Counted from the stretch's first letter, positions 26,001 through 34,177 are shown. The stretch: DNA of 40,684 nucleotides from HGM04593 sp045533955 (GCA_045533955.1 JAZSIU010000018.1:1-40684); one strand, 5' to 3'. A program made the numbers and translations. The notes: generated from the sequence alone by a model not told the origin.

Positions 26001-27979
26001 CCCTCGCTGCCATTGTAGCGCGATGTTCCCATTCCCATATACCACACTGCGACGTTCGAGAAGAAGTTGTTTGTTACCTCGGTCTGTCCGTTGAGATTGA
26101 ATGTTCCCTGATGCTGGTGGCCAATCTCGTGTGCGGGACCCCAAGTGGGACCCGGCTCGTTCGCAATTCTTCCAATGATGCTGCTCATTGTATTATAGTG
26201 GTAGTTGCAGCATCTCCAACCACCCGACATATATCCCGAGTATGAACCTACGGCTGCTCCGTGGTGGTTGAAATATTCGCTATAATCGATGCCCTGACAG
26301 AACTCGGCGTATGTTTTTTGGTCGGCCGCGGATTTTCCGTAGTTGTAAATTTCGGCCTTTGCGCCCTCAGACGTCCAACGGGGATACATAAGGTTCATCT
26401 TATCCATTGTAGATGTACTTACAAGACCCATTGTGGCAAGCTCGGAGTACATTATACGGTCCCAAGCCTCGAGCATTATGTTTATCTTACCGTTGCTTGC
26501 GTCAAGACCCATATTGGTATAGTCGCTGAATAGCCCGCTGTTGTTATTGGGCTTCTCGGGCACTGTTATATCATCAAGATGATACGAGAGACCATTCTGT
26601 AAAACTCCTCCGTCGTCGGTAATGTTGCCAAACTCGAAGAGGAGTGTCTGACGGTGGCCCAAGAGTGCAAAGTCGCCGTTAACGCCGTCGGTGCCGTTGA
26701 GCGGTGCACGCACTTTGTAGTAGTTCCAATCGGCGTCATTATCTACTTCGCCCCAAAGGTCCTCGGTGCCCGAATCGGCTGCGCGGAAGTCGCCAATGGC
26801 ATTGTAGTATCCGTTGATGTGTCCGCCCTCAATGTGAATCTTCAAAGGCTTGAAGTCGCTTATCTTATGGGGGAATTGCTCATCTAATGTTGCACCGTTG
26901 GAATTGTAGGTATGTACAACGTAGTTAATCCACAATTGGCTTCCGTCGCTGAAGTAAGGAACAATATTCAGACCTGCTTTTAATTGGGTGTATGCGCTGT
27001 TATTATAGTAACTTGTAAGGCCGTGGCCGGTTACGTGGGCTACCCACAGCTCGGCTCCCTCGGCAATCTCGCCTTCGACCATAATGTACATTGGCTGGCC
27101 GCTGTTGGCGAAAAGTCCTGTGGGGTTGTCCATATTGCTGTGTGCATTGAAGCGCAGATAGCTGGTAATCTCGCCCTCGACACTGTAGGGCTCGTACATC
27201 TGCACACGGAATTTGCGGGCATAATCGTCGCTCCAAGAGCTCTTGCCCGAGACTGCGTTAGCCTCGCTCCAATCGTCGTTGCGTACCTTGAGAACCATTG
27301 CCTGCAATTCTGCGGGAAGTTTCTTATAGTTGGCGTCGTTCTTTATGTTTGCAACGGTCATTGAGGTGTATGTGCCTTTGAGTTTGGTGCACGCTTTGTC
27401 GCTGAAGATAGCATCGAGTGCCGACTGATAACCGCTGACTGTTGCCTCGTCGGGGATAAGGCTGGCAAGCTCGTCCCATATAGCATTGAGCTCGGCCGCG
27501 GAATAATCCACTTTGGTCAGTGTCCACTGTGTGTTGACGTTACCGCTCTCCCATCCTACAATGTTGTTGCCACCGTCGCGGTGCATAAAGCCGTAACCGC
27601 CTGTGTTGGGTTTACAACGGAGCGTGTTGTTACCACCGGCCGAACCAAGCTCGAAAAGGTTGGCATCGGCAGTAGCACTTGCCGTAAGCCCCCAAGAGGC
27701 CGATGCTCCGGCACCTTGCAGATAACGTCCGTTGCCCAAATTGCGGAACGTGTAGAAGTTTCCGCTCTTCTTAACGTACCACTGCTGAGATTTGTTGCTT
27801 GTGTTCGACGGCGAACCTGCAACGTCGGACAATGCCGATGCACTGAGTGCAATGCCTGTATTGCCCACATTCTGAAAATGATACACAGCGCCATCTGTCA
27901 GGGAGGCGAGCTGTGCATAAGCTGCGGTGCTACATAACGTAAGTAGTAGAACGACAGCTAATTGCTTTAACTTTTTCAT
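20012..27979 (-). CDS. giant secreted M60-type metallopeptidase (mucinase-like) with lectin and discoidin modules
   Basis: The 2655-residue protein has a signal peptide (MKKLKQLAVVLLLTLCSTAAYAQ). Residues 26-157 look like a ricin-type beta-trefoil. An M60/enhancin-like peptidase region follows (about 270-760) with the metal site HEIGH (H617, E618, H621) and E634, fitting HExxH-x12-E. Then come helical linkers, another lectin-like module (~1010-1130), discoidin (F5/8 type C)-like modules (~1168-1310, ~1401-1732 with an apparent insertion, ~1826-2006), two more trefoil-like modules (~2080-2230 and ~2306-2446) and a beta region. The end (YDLGGRRIKE, GVYIVNGKKVIKK) resembles a type IX secretion sorting signal. 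Known M60 enzymes cut O-glycosylated mucin-type proteins, so a host-mucin surface degrader is likely; specificity is inference. Boundaries are approximate. Confidence 0.88.
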   Translation of the reverse strand: MKKLKQLAVVLLLTLCSTAAYAQLASLTDGAVYHFQNVGNTGIALSASALSDVAGSPSNTSNKSQQWYVKKSGNFYTFRNLGNGRYLQGAGASASWGLTASATADANLFELGSAGGNNTLRCKPNTGGYGFMHRDGGNNIVGWESGNVNTQWTLTKVDYSAAELNAIWDELASLIPDEATVSGYQSALDAIFSDKACTKLKGTYTSMTVANIKNDANYKKLPAELQAMVLKVRNDDWSEANAVSGKSSWSDDYARKFRVQMYEPYSVEGEITSYLRFNAHSNMDNPTGLFANSGQPMYIMVEGEIAEGAELWVAHVTGHGLTSYYNNSAYTQLKAGLNIVPYFSDGSQLWINYVVHTYNSNGATLDEQFPHKISDFKPLKIHIEGGHINGYYNAIGDFRAADSGTEDLWGEVDNDADWNYYKVRAPLNGTDGVNGDFALLGHRQTLLFEFGNITDDGGVLQNGLSYHLDDITVPEKPNNNSGLFSDYTNMGLDASNGKINIMLEAWDRIMYSELATMGLVSTSTMDKMNLMYPRWTSEGAKAEIYNYGKSAADQKTYAEFCQGIDYSEYFNHHGAAVGSYSGYMSGGWRCCNYHYNTMSSIIGRIANEPGPTWGPAHEIGHQHQGTFNLNGQTEVTNNFFSNVAVWYMGMGTSRYNGSEGCLQSVLDAFNTEGNDAYTNNIWALTHIYYRLWLYYHLAGNNTQFWPRLYELCRRVPILNGGQISGETSLLRFYQHACEAAGEDLTEFFRAHGYLEVMDNRLVGDYSNAYYNQTQEQIDAAIAAVKAKNYPENLAVLFINDGTSNTGVRHDGVTARSLWDSNPTADYGSVTDFIEGNVSVEEAYTAVVDANGSVTMSGGEGGVGFIVLNADGEIVSFSNKSSFTLSEEAAYLVATGAATISTVDAESNTTAAEVDLSAMQSALLSELIDKAEVIANLTDDTGTKIGFYRTSELANLKSALATAKEQLSAGAGLAAAYEMLYSEYEAVLDNYIPFSPAHTYILTNYAYPTRKLVVSGSVIYANEKVNDTDNAARWIFKETGAAGVYNVVNANGQYAPKIAESKQMEVTDKADDEAKYVVENLGNGLWAVSLTPQATRTSFHAAAGASYKVVGWETGADATKWYLTAVKLDEEAVANDKLAALVAKTQELIDKMATVEDVKTALGLQVDKENDPYYLSCSNVHIGEGSMAELIDNNNSTYMHTNWSNVSATNDWLDVDLGSGNELSMFAFSEVTRSGANYDFPKTIEIYGTNTKSNNTSDYTHIATVTGLPQSGGQAWESDAIVANNNYRYLRFVVTTGTNRIYFHMAEFDLYSVQHNITMFDDFTSVNTELVKSAYINMLKAANVATADVETATTNLQASYDALLAAYDAARASQLAGEKAALQALIDQTNELIDNVGSVETVPGGAVDLHGKIYCNSPYTAGGTSHSDYSSAANDYNLLDGDVYTHFHSDYNTATMVADPYVRIDLGEGNGVKKFNFNYTTRTQSGCAPTAISVYGGDYDANALGSVTTADYLGSVTTATRIAIKNLSRTNNYYFAGDANADTFSEAVIFVWEPVNEGVAGSYYLRLETKGDNGYLQAGNANATIALGTKDNAQVFAVTEPSTSGSGSTYFNGDADAQTTSNLVRFVQGSASGSIWINCQAAANGKPKYNNGAGAWTIHNVYLIGGGVVYSETPVAEFTSGDAENPLTTATATKWTSSNITADKAYRYYKFVVTASQGTNNGGHFFVMSEFGFDRVAVEEATVNAEFAEYVNEEMLLDAAYSINNAEAAMEFATTAEQLQVQQNELQAAYDVLQEAYNKAFNLDEYKAQLQELVERTDELLNASAICEYEYSRGDYLTTNSYNITSNAGQNSADGNTGGNDDGAGIAGLLDEDPSTYFHSRWGGAAVNEAHYLQIDLGEENKLSNFFFEYATRKAGSAGNTSPAPTEIEVRAGNDPDALGSAAAIVTLTKDANGLPAYSDLGVSWTSDCISAAENSRYIRLTVTNSAGPGSTQYGGQYFFAMGTLKVAKAVKGDIKSATARDKYAVASNEVAAALAELKAAVALLETEASASAFATQLSELQAAYDALDAKIKLADSYPVYLTGDANNPVVYNIYINRAATTLLKYDADSKKVAVEDFVAGREAQGWYFMPADDGKIKIYPYTGNGNLLATNNYTEGAGRVEAVVEGADGYGYEWNITRITDSEWYNISILNGETTYYFSNYGGTAEKMGFYNTNPSTDGGSMFKFELADYSKSEAYYTLLNYFNSLDGLATVNDDVVGCYNSATGVTYNNMYFIAKDMLEEAVASDAQLTEAYNNLKAAAEALEFTMPKEGTYYSIKSAHTGYATESYIYNEKTDRRVAWSTAVNTQNAQAVWQFVEDGDGYNLINLHTGASIAESNYNSMVYAQDEGAAISIISIDSYNAQVGLQIGTNASKLMHAQNWQGNIVTWETKTAGSASAWYIETVDKADISYTVSVGAAQWATLCLNYPVTVSPGVTAYAVVGVNGNEVLLQSVGDVIAAGVPVLLNGAQGSYEFKHADTEGTVPETNLLKGSCYDIFVEAENGMQYYILALNPQGNVAMCIVYHEYNADGSLAGENTDSGTHFKNNANKVYLPIEQTAGNAAPAYSLRILDGTTGIDAVVGEGAENEAIYDLGGRRIKEMTAPGVYIVNGKKVIKK

Positions 27980-28062
27980 AATTGGTTATTAAAATATTTA
28001 TTGTTTAGATTTTTCCTTGTGTGCAGTGATTACTATACACCTAAATAGCCTGCAATTTTAAT

Positions 28063-28093
28063 TAAAAATAACGATTTATGCAATTTTATCAAA
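28063..28093 (-). promoter_or_regulatory. candidate promoter for the M60 gene
   Basis: Minus strand TTTG (28093-28090), 19-base spacer, TATTTTTA (28070-28063) differs from the consensus at one base. It would give a leader of about 75 AT-rich bases before the ATG at 27979. Confidence 0.45.
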
Positions 28094-28210
28094 ATTTATA
28101 CCCCATTGTTTAACATTTAATAACAGTTGACAAATAAAAAAGGGTAAAACAGGTAATTATCGGCTGAATATTGAAGCAACCCGGACGGATGCGGTGTTTC
28201 AGTGATATGT

Positions 28211-28247
28211 AAAAAAAAGAGAGGGTAAACCTCACGATTCACCCTCT
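28211..28247 (-). terminator. terminator of the ribosomal protein operon
   Basis: AGAGGGTGAA and TTTACCCTCT (arms within 28220-28247, one G-U pair) are followed on the minus strand by eight T (28218-28211). It lies about 20 bases past the rplQ stop. Confidence 0.88.
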
Positions 28248-28267
28248 GACATCTATTAAGTAAGTAA

Positions 28268-28741
28268 TTATTCAGCTGTTGGTGTAGCCTCTTCAGTTGC
28301 TGCAGCCTCAACGGCGGGAGCGTCTGCCTTCTTTGTCGAACGACGACGACGTGTCTTCTTAGCAGCTGTCTTAGCCATATTCTCGTTGTAGTCAACAAGC
28401 TCGATGAAGCACATCTCGGCAGCATCGCCCTGACGTGTACCAAGCTTAATGATACGTGTGTAACCACCGGGACGCTCAGCAACCTTTACCGAAATCTCCT
28501 TGAACAACTCGGTAACGGTCTCCTTGTTCTGAAGATAGCTGAACACTACACGACGAGAATTTGTTGTGTCGTCCTTTGACTTTGTTATCAAAGGCTCTAT
28601 GAACTTCTTCAGCTCCTTGGCCTTTGCGAGAGTCGTAGTGATTCTTTTGTGCATAATCAAAGAGTTGGCCATATTTGAAAGCATAGCCTTTCTGTGAGAT
28701 GCAGTACGACCCAAATGATTGAAAGATTTTTTATGTCTCAT
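28268..28741 (-). CDS. rplQ: 50S ribosomal protein L17
   Basis: The 157-residue protein opens MRHKKSFNHLGRTASHRKAML, the L17 signature, and contains RITTTLAKAKELKKFIEPLIT and GGYTRIIKLGTRQGDAA. L17 sits near the peptide exit tunnel of the large subunit. After about residue 122 there is a basic then Ala/Glu-rich tail (KKTRRRRSTKKADAP and onward) beyond the usual core; such tails are common in Bacteroidota L17. It is the last gene of the operon, 2 bases after rpoA. Confidence 0.96.
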   Translation of the reverse strand: MRHKKSFNHLGRTASHRKAMLSNMANSLIMHKRITTTLAKAKELKKFIEPLITKSKDDTTNSRRVVFSYLQNKETVTELFKEISVKVAERPGGYTRIIKLGTRQGDAAEMCFIELVDYNENMAKTAAKKTRRRRSTKKADAPAVEAAATEEATPTAE

Positions 28742-28743
28742 AA

Positions 28744-29736
28744 TTATTCTTTGTCTAATTTATATTTTGAAATATCTGTTCCAAACGAAAGATTCAGACT
28801 CTCGAGCAAATCATCAAGCTCAGTGAGCGATTTCTTACCAAAGTTGCGGAATTTCAAGAGGTCGGTCTTGTTGTACTGAACAAGCTGTCCGAGTGTCTCA
28901 ACGTCGGCCGCTTTAAGGCAGTTAAGTGCACGTACCGAGAGGTTAAGGTCAACCAGCTTGCTCTTGAGCAACTGACGCATATGCAGTACCTCCTCATCAA
29001 ACTCTTCGTTACCATCAATGTCGCTGGTCTCGATTGCTATCTTCTCGTCCGAGAAGAGCATAAAGTGGTAGATGAGAATCTTTGCAGCCTCTTTCAGCGC
29101 TTCCTTCGGGTGTATGGAACCGTCTGTTGTAACCTCAAGTATCAGTTTGTCGTAGTCGGTCTTCTGCTCAACACGGAAGGGCTCCTCAACATACTTGACG
29201 TTACGAATAGGAGTGTATATCGAGTCGATTGGGATCATTGTGGGCTCGGTGCACAGCTCGCGATTCTCATCAGCGGGCACGTAACCGCGGCCTTTGTTGA
29301 TACTGACCTCAATCTGCATTTTAGCCGATGAGTCGAGATGGCAAATGACTAACTCGGGATTTAACACTTCAAATCCGGTCAAATGCTTACCAATCTCACC
29401 TGCCGTGAACACTTCGGTATTCTCGACATTGATAGAGACTTTCTCGGTTTCGAAATCCTCTACGATTCTCTTGAATCGAACCTTCTTGAGGTTCAAGATA
29501 ATGTTGGTAACATCCTCTTTTACGCCGGGCACCGTTGCAAACTCGTGCTCTACACCTGCGATCTTGATTGTGCAGATTGCAAAGCCCTCGAGCGATGAGA
29601 GCAGGATGCGACGAAGCGCATTACCTACTGTCTTTGCAAAGCCGGGCTCAAGGGGACGAAACTCGAACTTTCCAAAAAAGTCGTTCGCCTCCAACATTAT
29701 TACTTTATCAGGTTTTTGAAATGTTAATATCGCCAT
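28744..29736 (-). CDS. rpoA: DNA-directed RNA polymerase subunit alpha
   Basis: The 330-residue alpha subunit dimerises through its N-terminal domain (residues 1-230; GNALRRILLSSLEG is the core assembly motif) and contacts DNA and regulators through the C-terminal domain (about 250-320; LNLSVRALNCLKAADVETLG and FRNFGKKSLTELDDLL). Length is normal. It lies between rpsD and rplQ, the usual position. Confidence 0.97.
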   Translation of the reverse strand: MAILTFQKPDKVIMLEANDFFGKFEFRPLEPGFAKTVGNALRRILLSSLEGFAICTIKIAGVEHEFATVPGVKEDVTNIILNLKKVRFKRIVEDFETEKVSINVENTEVFTAGEIGKHLTGFEVLNPELVICHLDSSAKMQIEVSINKGRGYVPADENRELCTEPTMIPIDSIYTPIRNVKYVEEPFRVEQKTDYDKLILEVTTDGSIHPKEALKEAAKILIYHFMLFSDEKIAIETSDIDGNEEFDEEVLHMRQLLKSKLVDLNLSVRALNCLKAADVETLGQLVQYNKTDLLKFRNFGKKSLTELDDLLESLNLSFGTDISKYKLDKE

Positions 29737-29745
29737 TATAATCTA

Positions 29746-30351
29746 TTATTTGCTGTACAACTCAACGATTAACTGCTCCTTGATGTTCTCGGGAATCTCG
29801 GTACGCTCGGGCACGTTCATAAACTTACCTGCCTTAGCAGCCTCGTCCCACTCGAGCCAAGAATACTTGCTGTGGTTTACACCGGCCAAAGAATTCTGGA
29901 TTACCTCGAGCGACTTTGAACGCTCACGAACACCTACAATCTGACCGGGCTTGATTATACGAGAAGCTACGTTACATACCTTACCGTCAACAACAATGTG
30001 GCAGTGGCTTACCAACTGACGTGCAGCTGCACGAGTGGGAGCAATGCCCAAACGGTAAACAATGTTGTCGAGACGCGACTCCAATGTCTGCAAAAGCACC
30101 TCACCGGTGATACCGGGAGCTGAGTCTGCCTTCTTGAATACGTTACGGAACTGTTTCTCGAGTACACCGTATGTGTATTTAGCCTTCTGCTTCTCGGCCA
30201 ACATTATACCATACTCCGATGACTTGCGACGACGGTTGTTGCCGTGCATACCGGGAGCGTAGTTCTTCTTCGAGAGCACCTTGTCGGGTCCGAAGATGGG
30301 CTCACCGAATTTGCGTGCAATCTTGCTTTTAGGTCCAATATATCTTGCCAT
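29746..30351 (-). CDS. rpsD: 30S ribosomal protein S4
   Basis: The 201-residue protein begins MARYIGPKSKIARKFGEPIFG and has the S4 RNA-binding fold with LESRLDNIVYRLGIAPTRAAARQLVSHCH. S4 nucleates 16S rRNA 5'-domain assembly and in several bacteria represses its own operon. The N-terminus has no zinc-binding cysteine set. Confidence 0.97.
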   Translation of the reverse strand: MARYIGPKSKIARKFGEPIFGPDKVLSKKNYAPGMHGNNRRRKSSEYGIMLAEKQKAKYTYGVLEKQFRNVFKKADSAPGITGEVLLQTLESRLDNIVYRLGIAPTRAAARQLVSHCHIVVDGKVCNVASRIIKPGQIVGVRERSKSLEVIQNSLAGVNHSKYSWLEWDEAAKAGKFMNVPERTEIPENIKEQLIVELYSK

Positions 30352-30375
30352 TTCTAAATTCTTTTGTGATAAATA

Positions 30376-30765
30376 TTATACTCTTCTTCTCTTCGGAGGA
30401 CGGCAACCGTTGTGGGGCAGCGGTGTTACGTCAATAATCTCTGTGACCTCGATACCGGCACCGTGCACGGTACGGATAGCCGACTCACGGCCGTTTCCGG
30501 GACCCTTTACATAAGCCTTAACCTTACGCAAGCCAAGATCGTAAGCGATCTTCGAGCAAGCCTCAGCTGCCATCTGAGCAGCATAGGGAGTATTCTTCTT
30601 AGAACCTCTGAAACCCATCTTACCGGCCGAAGACCAAGAGATAACCTGACCCTCGTCGTTAGCAAGGCAAACAATGATATTGTTAAATGATGAATGTACG
30701 TGAAGCTGTCCGATGGCTCCAACCTTCACATTTCTCTTCTTTGTTGCAACTGTTTTCTTTGCCAT
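30376..30765 (-). CDS. rpsK: 30S ribosomal protein S11
   Basis: The 129-residue protein contains HVHSSFNNIIVCLANDEG, SAGKMGFRGSKKNTPYAAQ and the C-terminal PLPHNGCRPPKRRRV, which is the classic S11 end. It forms part of the 30S platform near the mRNA exit. It lies 12 bases after rpsM. Confidence 0.97.
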   Translation of the reverse strand: MAKKTVATKKRNVKVGAIGQLHVHSSFNNIIVCLANDEGQVISWSSAGKMGFRGSKKNTPYAAQMAAEACSKIAYDLGLRKVKAYVKGPGNGRESAIRTVHGAGIEVTEIIDVTPLPHNGCRPPKRRRV

Positions 30766-30777
30766 ATTACTTACTTA

Positions 30778-31158
30778 TTATTTTGTAGCCTTTTTCTTGT
30801 TAGCAACCGTTTTCTTGCGACCCTTACGAGTACGGGCATTGTTCTTTGTGCTCTGACCGCGAACGGGAAGACCGTTACGGTGGCGCACTCCACGATAGCA
30901 ACCAATATCCATCAGTCGCTTGATGTTCAGCTGAATCTCTGAACGGAGGTCGCCCTCTACCTTGTACTCTGCGCCGATAATCTCACGGACAGCAGCGGCC
31001 ATATCATCGGTCCAATCCTGAACCTTGATGTTACGGTCAACACCTGCCTTGTCGAGGATTTTGGCTGCACTGCTGCGTCCAATACCATAGATGTATGTCA
31101 ACGCAATCTCTCCTCTTTTGTTCTGAGGAATATCTACACCAACTATTCTTATAGCCAT
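30778..31158 (-). CDS. rpsM: 30S ribosomal protein S13
   Basis: The 126-residue protein begins MAIRIVGVDIPQNKRGEIAL, followed by YIYGIGRSSAAKIL and the C-terminal GCYRGVRHRNGLPVRGQ with a basic tail. S13 forms intersubunit bridges at the head of the 30S subunit. It is 30 bases after rpmJ. Confidence 0.97.
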   Translation of the reverse strand: MAIRIVGVDIPQNKRGEIALTYIYGIGRSSAAKILDKAGVDRNIKVQDWTDDMAAAVREIIGAEYKVEGDLRSEIQLNIKRLMDIGCYRGVRHRNGLPVRGQSTKNNARTRKGRKKTVANKKKATK

Positions 31159-31188
31159 ATACTATATAAATTATAAATTACTGATTTA

Positions 31189-31305
31189 TTACCCCTGACG
31201 CAGTTTAAACTTGGGATTCTTCTTGTTAATAAGATACAAGCGACCGTTACGGCGAACAATCTTACAGTCGGGAGTACGTTTCTTAATAGATGCTTTTACT
31301 TTCAT
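31189..31305 (-). CDS. rpmJ: 50S ribosomal protein L36 (zinc-free form)
   Basis: This 38-residue protein starts MKVKASIKKRTPDCKIVRRN and ends KKNPKFKLRQG. It has only one (C14) of the three Cys plus one His that bind zinc in the standard form: the positions of C11, C27 and H33 are Thr, Asn and Phe. Such C-minus L36 is usual in Bacteroidota. It sits between infA and rpsM, its normal place. Confidence 0.94.
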   Translation of the reverse strand: MKVKASIKKRTPDCKIVRRNGRLYLINKKNPKFKLRQG

Positions 31306-31318
31306 AATATATTGTTTT

Positions 31319-31537
31319 TTATTTATATCGGAACACGATTCGTCCTTTGGTCAAATCATAGGGAGACATCTCAATTCTCACTTTGTCGCCGGGTAGAATC
31401 TTTATGTAGTGCATTCTCATCTTTCCCGAGATATGCGCAATCACTTCGTGACCATTCTGTAACTCTACGCGGAACATTGCATTAGATAATGCCTCGACGA
31501 TTGTACCATCTTGCTCAATAGCATTTTGTTTTGCCAT
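31319..31537 (-). CDS. infA: translation initiation factor IF-1
   Basis: The 72-residue protein (MAKQNAIEQDGTIVEALSNA) is a single OB-fold of normal length with HISGKMRMHYIKILPGDKV. IF-1 binds the 30S A site during initiation. It lies one base after the map stop. Confidence 0.97.
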   Translation of the reverse strand: MAKQNAIEQDGTIVEALSNAMFRVELQNGHEVIAHISGKMRMHYIKILPGDKVRIEMSPYDLTKGRIVFRYK

Positions 31538-31538
31538 A

Positions 31539-32336
31539 TCAATATCCTTTACTTCTTAAAACTTCTTCTACAAACTCAAATGATGATAAAATATCTGCTC
31601 CATTCTTACCCACTGCTATTGTGTGCTCGAAATGGGCTGCATTCTTACGGTCGCGGGTGCGAACTGTCCATCCGTCGCGCTCCATAAAAATTTGTCTTTT
31701 ACCCATTGTAATCATAGGCTCGATAGCAATGCACATTCCCTGACGCAACTGTAATCCGTTGCCTTTGCGACCATAGTTGGGAACCTCGGGGGCCTCGTGC
31801 ATATCGCGCCCGATACCGTGCCCGACAAACTCACGTACAACGCCAAAACCGGCTGCCTCGCAATGTGTTTGTACGGCACTGCCTATATCACCCAAACGCT
31901 TGCCGTGTATGGCCTGCTCTATTGCCAGATAAAGCGATTCTTTCGTTGTTTGCAGCAGCTTACGTGTCTGCTCGTCAACCTCGCCTACACAGAATGTGTA
32001 GCACGAATCGCCGCAAAAGCCGTTAAGCAGTGTTCCACAATCGACCGAGACAATATCGCCTTCTTTCAGTGGAACGTCGTTTGGTATTCCGTGTACCACA
32101 ACATCGTTAACCGATGCACAAATGGAACCGGGAAAGGGAACACCCTCGTGATTGGGATAACCCTTGAAGGTGGGAATTGCTCCGTTGTCGCGGATAAACT
32201 CCTCTGCCACTCTATCGAGTTGCTTGGTTGTTACACCCGGTTCTATGATTTTTGCTACTTCGGCAAGCGCCTTGCCAACGAGCAGATTGCTCTGCCGAAG
32301 TAGCTCAATTTCGTCTGTAGTCTTAAGAAATATCAT
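31539..32336 (-). CDS. map: methionine aminopeptidase, type I
   Basis: The 265-residue enzyme removes the N-terminal methionine from new proteins. VSVDCGTLLNGFCGDSCYTF carries the paired metal-binding aspartates, EFVGHGIGRDMHEAPEVPNYG the histidine, and IEPMITMG and the final segment the glutamates. It is 15 bases past secY and 1 base before infA, the usual spc-operon order in this phylum. Confidence 0.96.
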   Translation of the reverse strand: MIFLKTTDEIELLRQSNLLVGKALAEVAKIIEPGVTTKQLDRVAEEFIRDNGAIPTFKGYPNHEGVPFPGSICASVNDVVVHGIPNDVPLKEGDIVSVDCGTLLNGFCGDSCYTFCVGEVDEQTRKLLQTTKESLYLAIEQAIHGKRLGDIGSAVQTHCEAAGFGVVREFVGHGIGRDMHEAPEVPNYGRKGNGLQLRQGMCIAIEPMITMGKRQIFMERDGWTVRTRDRKNAAHFEHTIAVGKNGADILSSFEFVEEVLRSKGY

Positions 32337-32351
32337 TCCAAGCTCTATAAA

Positions 32352-33704
32352 TTAACCCATACGACCTTTAATACGTCCCGAGCTCAACAGACCATCGTAG
32401 TGTCTCATAAGCAGGTAGCTCTCAATCTGCTGGAGAGTGTCGAGTACCACACCTACAAGGATAAGAAGCGATGTTCCACCGAAGAACGATGCAAACTCCT
32501 GCTGCACGCCAAGCACTCCTGCAAAAGCGGGAAGCACTGCAATACCTGCAAGGAAGAGTGAACCGGGGAAAGTAATACGTGTCATTATAGTATCAATATA
32601 CTCGGCAGTAGGCTTTCCGGGCTTGATGCCGGGTATAAAGCCATTATTGCGTTTCATATCCTCGGCCATCTGAACAGGGTTAATTGTGATGGCTGTATAG
32701 AAATATGTAAATACAATAATCAGCGTAGCGAATATAAGATTATAAAGCCAACTTGTATGGTCCATCATATTGCGGACGAACCAAGAGTGCTCGGCATTCT
32801 CGCCACCAAAGCTGACAAGTGTCAGAGGGATGAAAAGAATTGCCTGCGCAAAAATGATAGGCATCACATTTGCTGCATTGACCTTCAAGGGAAGGTACTG
32901 ACGAGCTCCACTGTATGTAGCACCCGAAGCCGACTGCTTTGCATACTGAACAGGTACGCGACGTGTTCCCTGAAGAAGCGCCACACCTGCACAGATTACA
33001 AAGAACAGCAATGCAAGCTCGATGATGAACATAATGAGACCACCACCTGTTGCAGCCGACAAACGAGAGGCAAACTCTTGGATGAAAGCTTGGGGAAGGC
33101 GTGCGATGATACCAATCATAATGATTATTGATACACCGTTACCGATACCCTTGTCTGTGATGCGCTCACCGAGCCACAGCACAAACATACTTCCGGCAGC
33201 AAGGATAATTGTCGATGTTACCATAAATACACCCCAATCGAGGCCGGCACCAAGTGCTGCACCCGAGGTATATTGCAGGTTCAGAAGGTACGAAGGACCC
33301 TGAATCAACAAAATTGCAAGTGTCAACCAACGTGTAATCTGGTTAATCTTACGGCGTCCACTCTCACCCTCGCGTTGCATCTTCTGGAAGTAAGGCACTG
33401 CGATGGCCAACAACTGTACAACAATTGAGGCCGAGATGTAAGGCATAATACCCAAGGCAAATACCGATGCATTCGAGAATGCACCTCCCGAGAACATATC
33501 AAGCAGAGACATCAAACCATCGCTAGTCTGTTCTTGCAGGCGAGTCAACATTTCAGGGTTGATACCCGGCAGAACCACATAAGAGCCCACTCTGTATAGC
33601 CCAATGAACAAAAGAGTAACACCTATGCGCCATCTAAGGTCTTCTATCTTCCAGATATTCTTAATAGTCTGGACTAATTTGAGGTTTGATAGTATATTTG
33701 CCAT
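32352..33704 (-). CDS. secY: preprotein translocase subunit SecY
   Basis: The 450-residue channel protein has ten hydrophobic segments and SecY landmarks: the N-terminal IEDLRWRIGVTLLFIGLYR, the plug-region stretch SGGAFSNASVFALGIMPYIS, the cytoplasmic GESGRRKINQITRW and the late EDMKRNNGFIPGIKPGKPT. It forms the pore through which Sec substrates, including the M60 and OmpA-like proteins of this window, cross the inner membrane. It is 4 bases past the rplO stop. Confidence 0.97.
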   Translation of the reverse strand: MANILSNLKLVQTIKNIWKIEDLRWRIGVTLLFIGLYRVGSYVVLPGINPEMLTRLQEQTSDGLMSLLDMFSGGAFSNASVFALGIMPYISASIVVQLLAIAVPYFQKMQREGESGRRKINQITRWLTLAILLIQGPSYLLNLQYTSGAALGAGLDWGVFMVTSTIILAAGSMFVLWLGERITDKGIGNGVSIIIMIGIIARLPQAFIQEFASRLSAATGGGLIMFIIELALLFFVICAGVALLQGTRRVPVQYAKQSASGATYSGARQYLPLKVNAANVMPIIFAQAILFIPLTLVSFGGENAEHSWFVRNMMDHTSWLYNLIFATLIIVFTYFYTAITINPVQMAEDMKRNNGFIPGIKPGKPTAEYIDTIMTRITFPGSLFLAGIAVLPAFAGVLGVQQEFASFFGGTSLLILVGVVLDTLQQIESYLLMRHYDGLLSSGRIKGRMG

Positions 33705-33708
33705 TTGA

Positions 33709-34155
33709 TTAAAGCTTTACTACTGTTCCACCTACAGCTTCGATAGCCTCTACAGCCTTCGCCGAGAAAGCGTGAGCCTCTACTGTCAACTTTGCTGTGA
33801 GTGTACCGTTTGCAAGTACCTTAACAAGCTGCTTGTCCGAGATGAATCCCGCAGCAACAAGTGTAGCAATGTTGATTGTCTCCAAAGCCTTGCTCTCGGC
33901 AAGAGCCTGAAGTGTCGACAAGTTAATAGCCTTGTACTCTACACGGTTGATGTTCTTGAAACCGTACTTGGGCACACGGCGTTGCAGAGGCATCTGACCA
34001 CCCTCGAAACCAATTTTCTTCTTGTAGCCCGAACGAGACTTCGCACCCTTATGACCGCGTGTAGAAGTACCACCTCTACCCGAACCGGTACCACGTCCAA
34101 TTCTTTTGCGAGCCTTGACTGCGCCCTCGGCAGGCTTCAGATTATTTAATTTCAT
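33709..34155 (-). CDS. rplO: 50S ribosomal protein L15
   Basis: From ATG 34155 the product is 148 residues, starting MKLNNLKPAEGAVKARKRIG; a TTG at 34161 would add two residues but the ATG matches the usual N-terminus. GRGTGSGRGGTSTRGHKGA and GFEGGQMPLQRRVPKYGF are the L15 signatures. L15 binds 23S rRNA late in large-subunit assembly. Confidence 0.95.
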   Translation of the reverse strand: MKLNNLKPAEGAVKARKRIGRGTGSGRGGTSTRGHKGAKSRSGYKKKIGFEGGQMPLQRRVPKYGFKNINRVEYKAINLSTLQALAESKALETINIATLVAAGFISDKQLVKVLANGTLTAKLTVEAHAFSAKAVEAIEAVGGTVVKL

Positions 34156-34177
34156 AGCCAATTCTTTTTAAAGTTAA

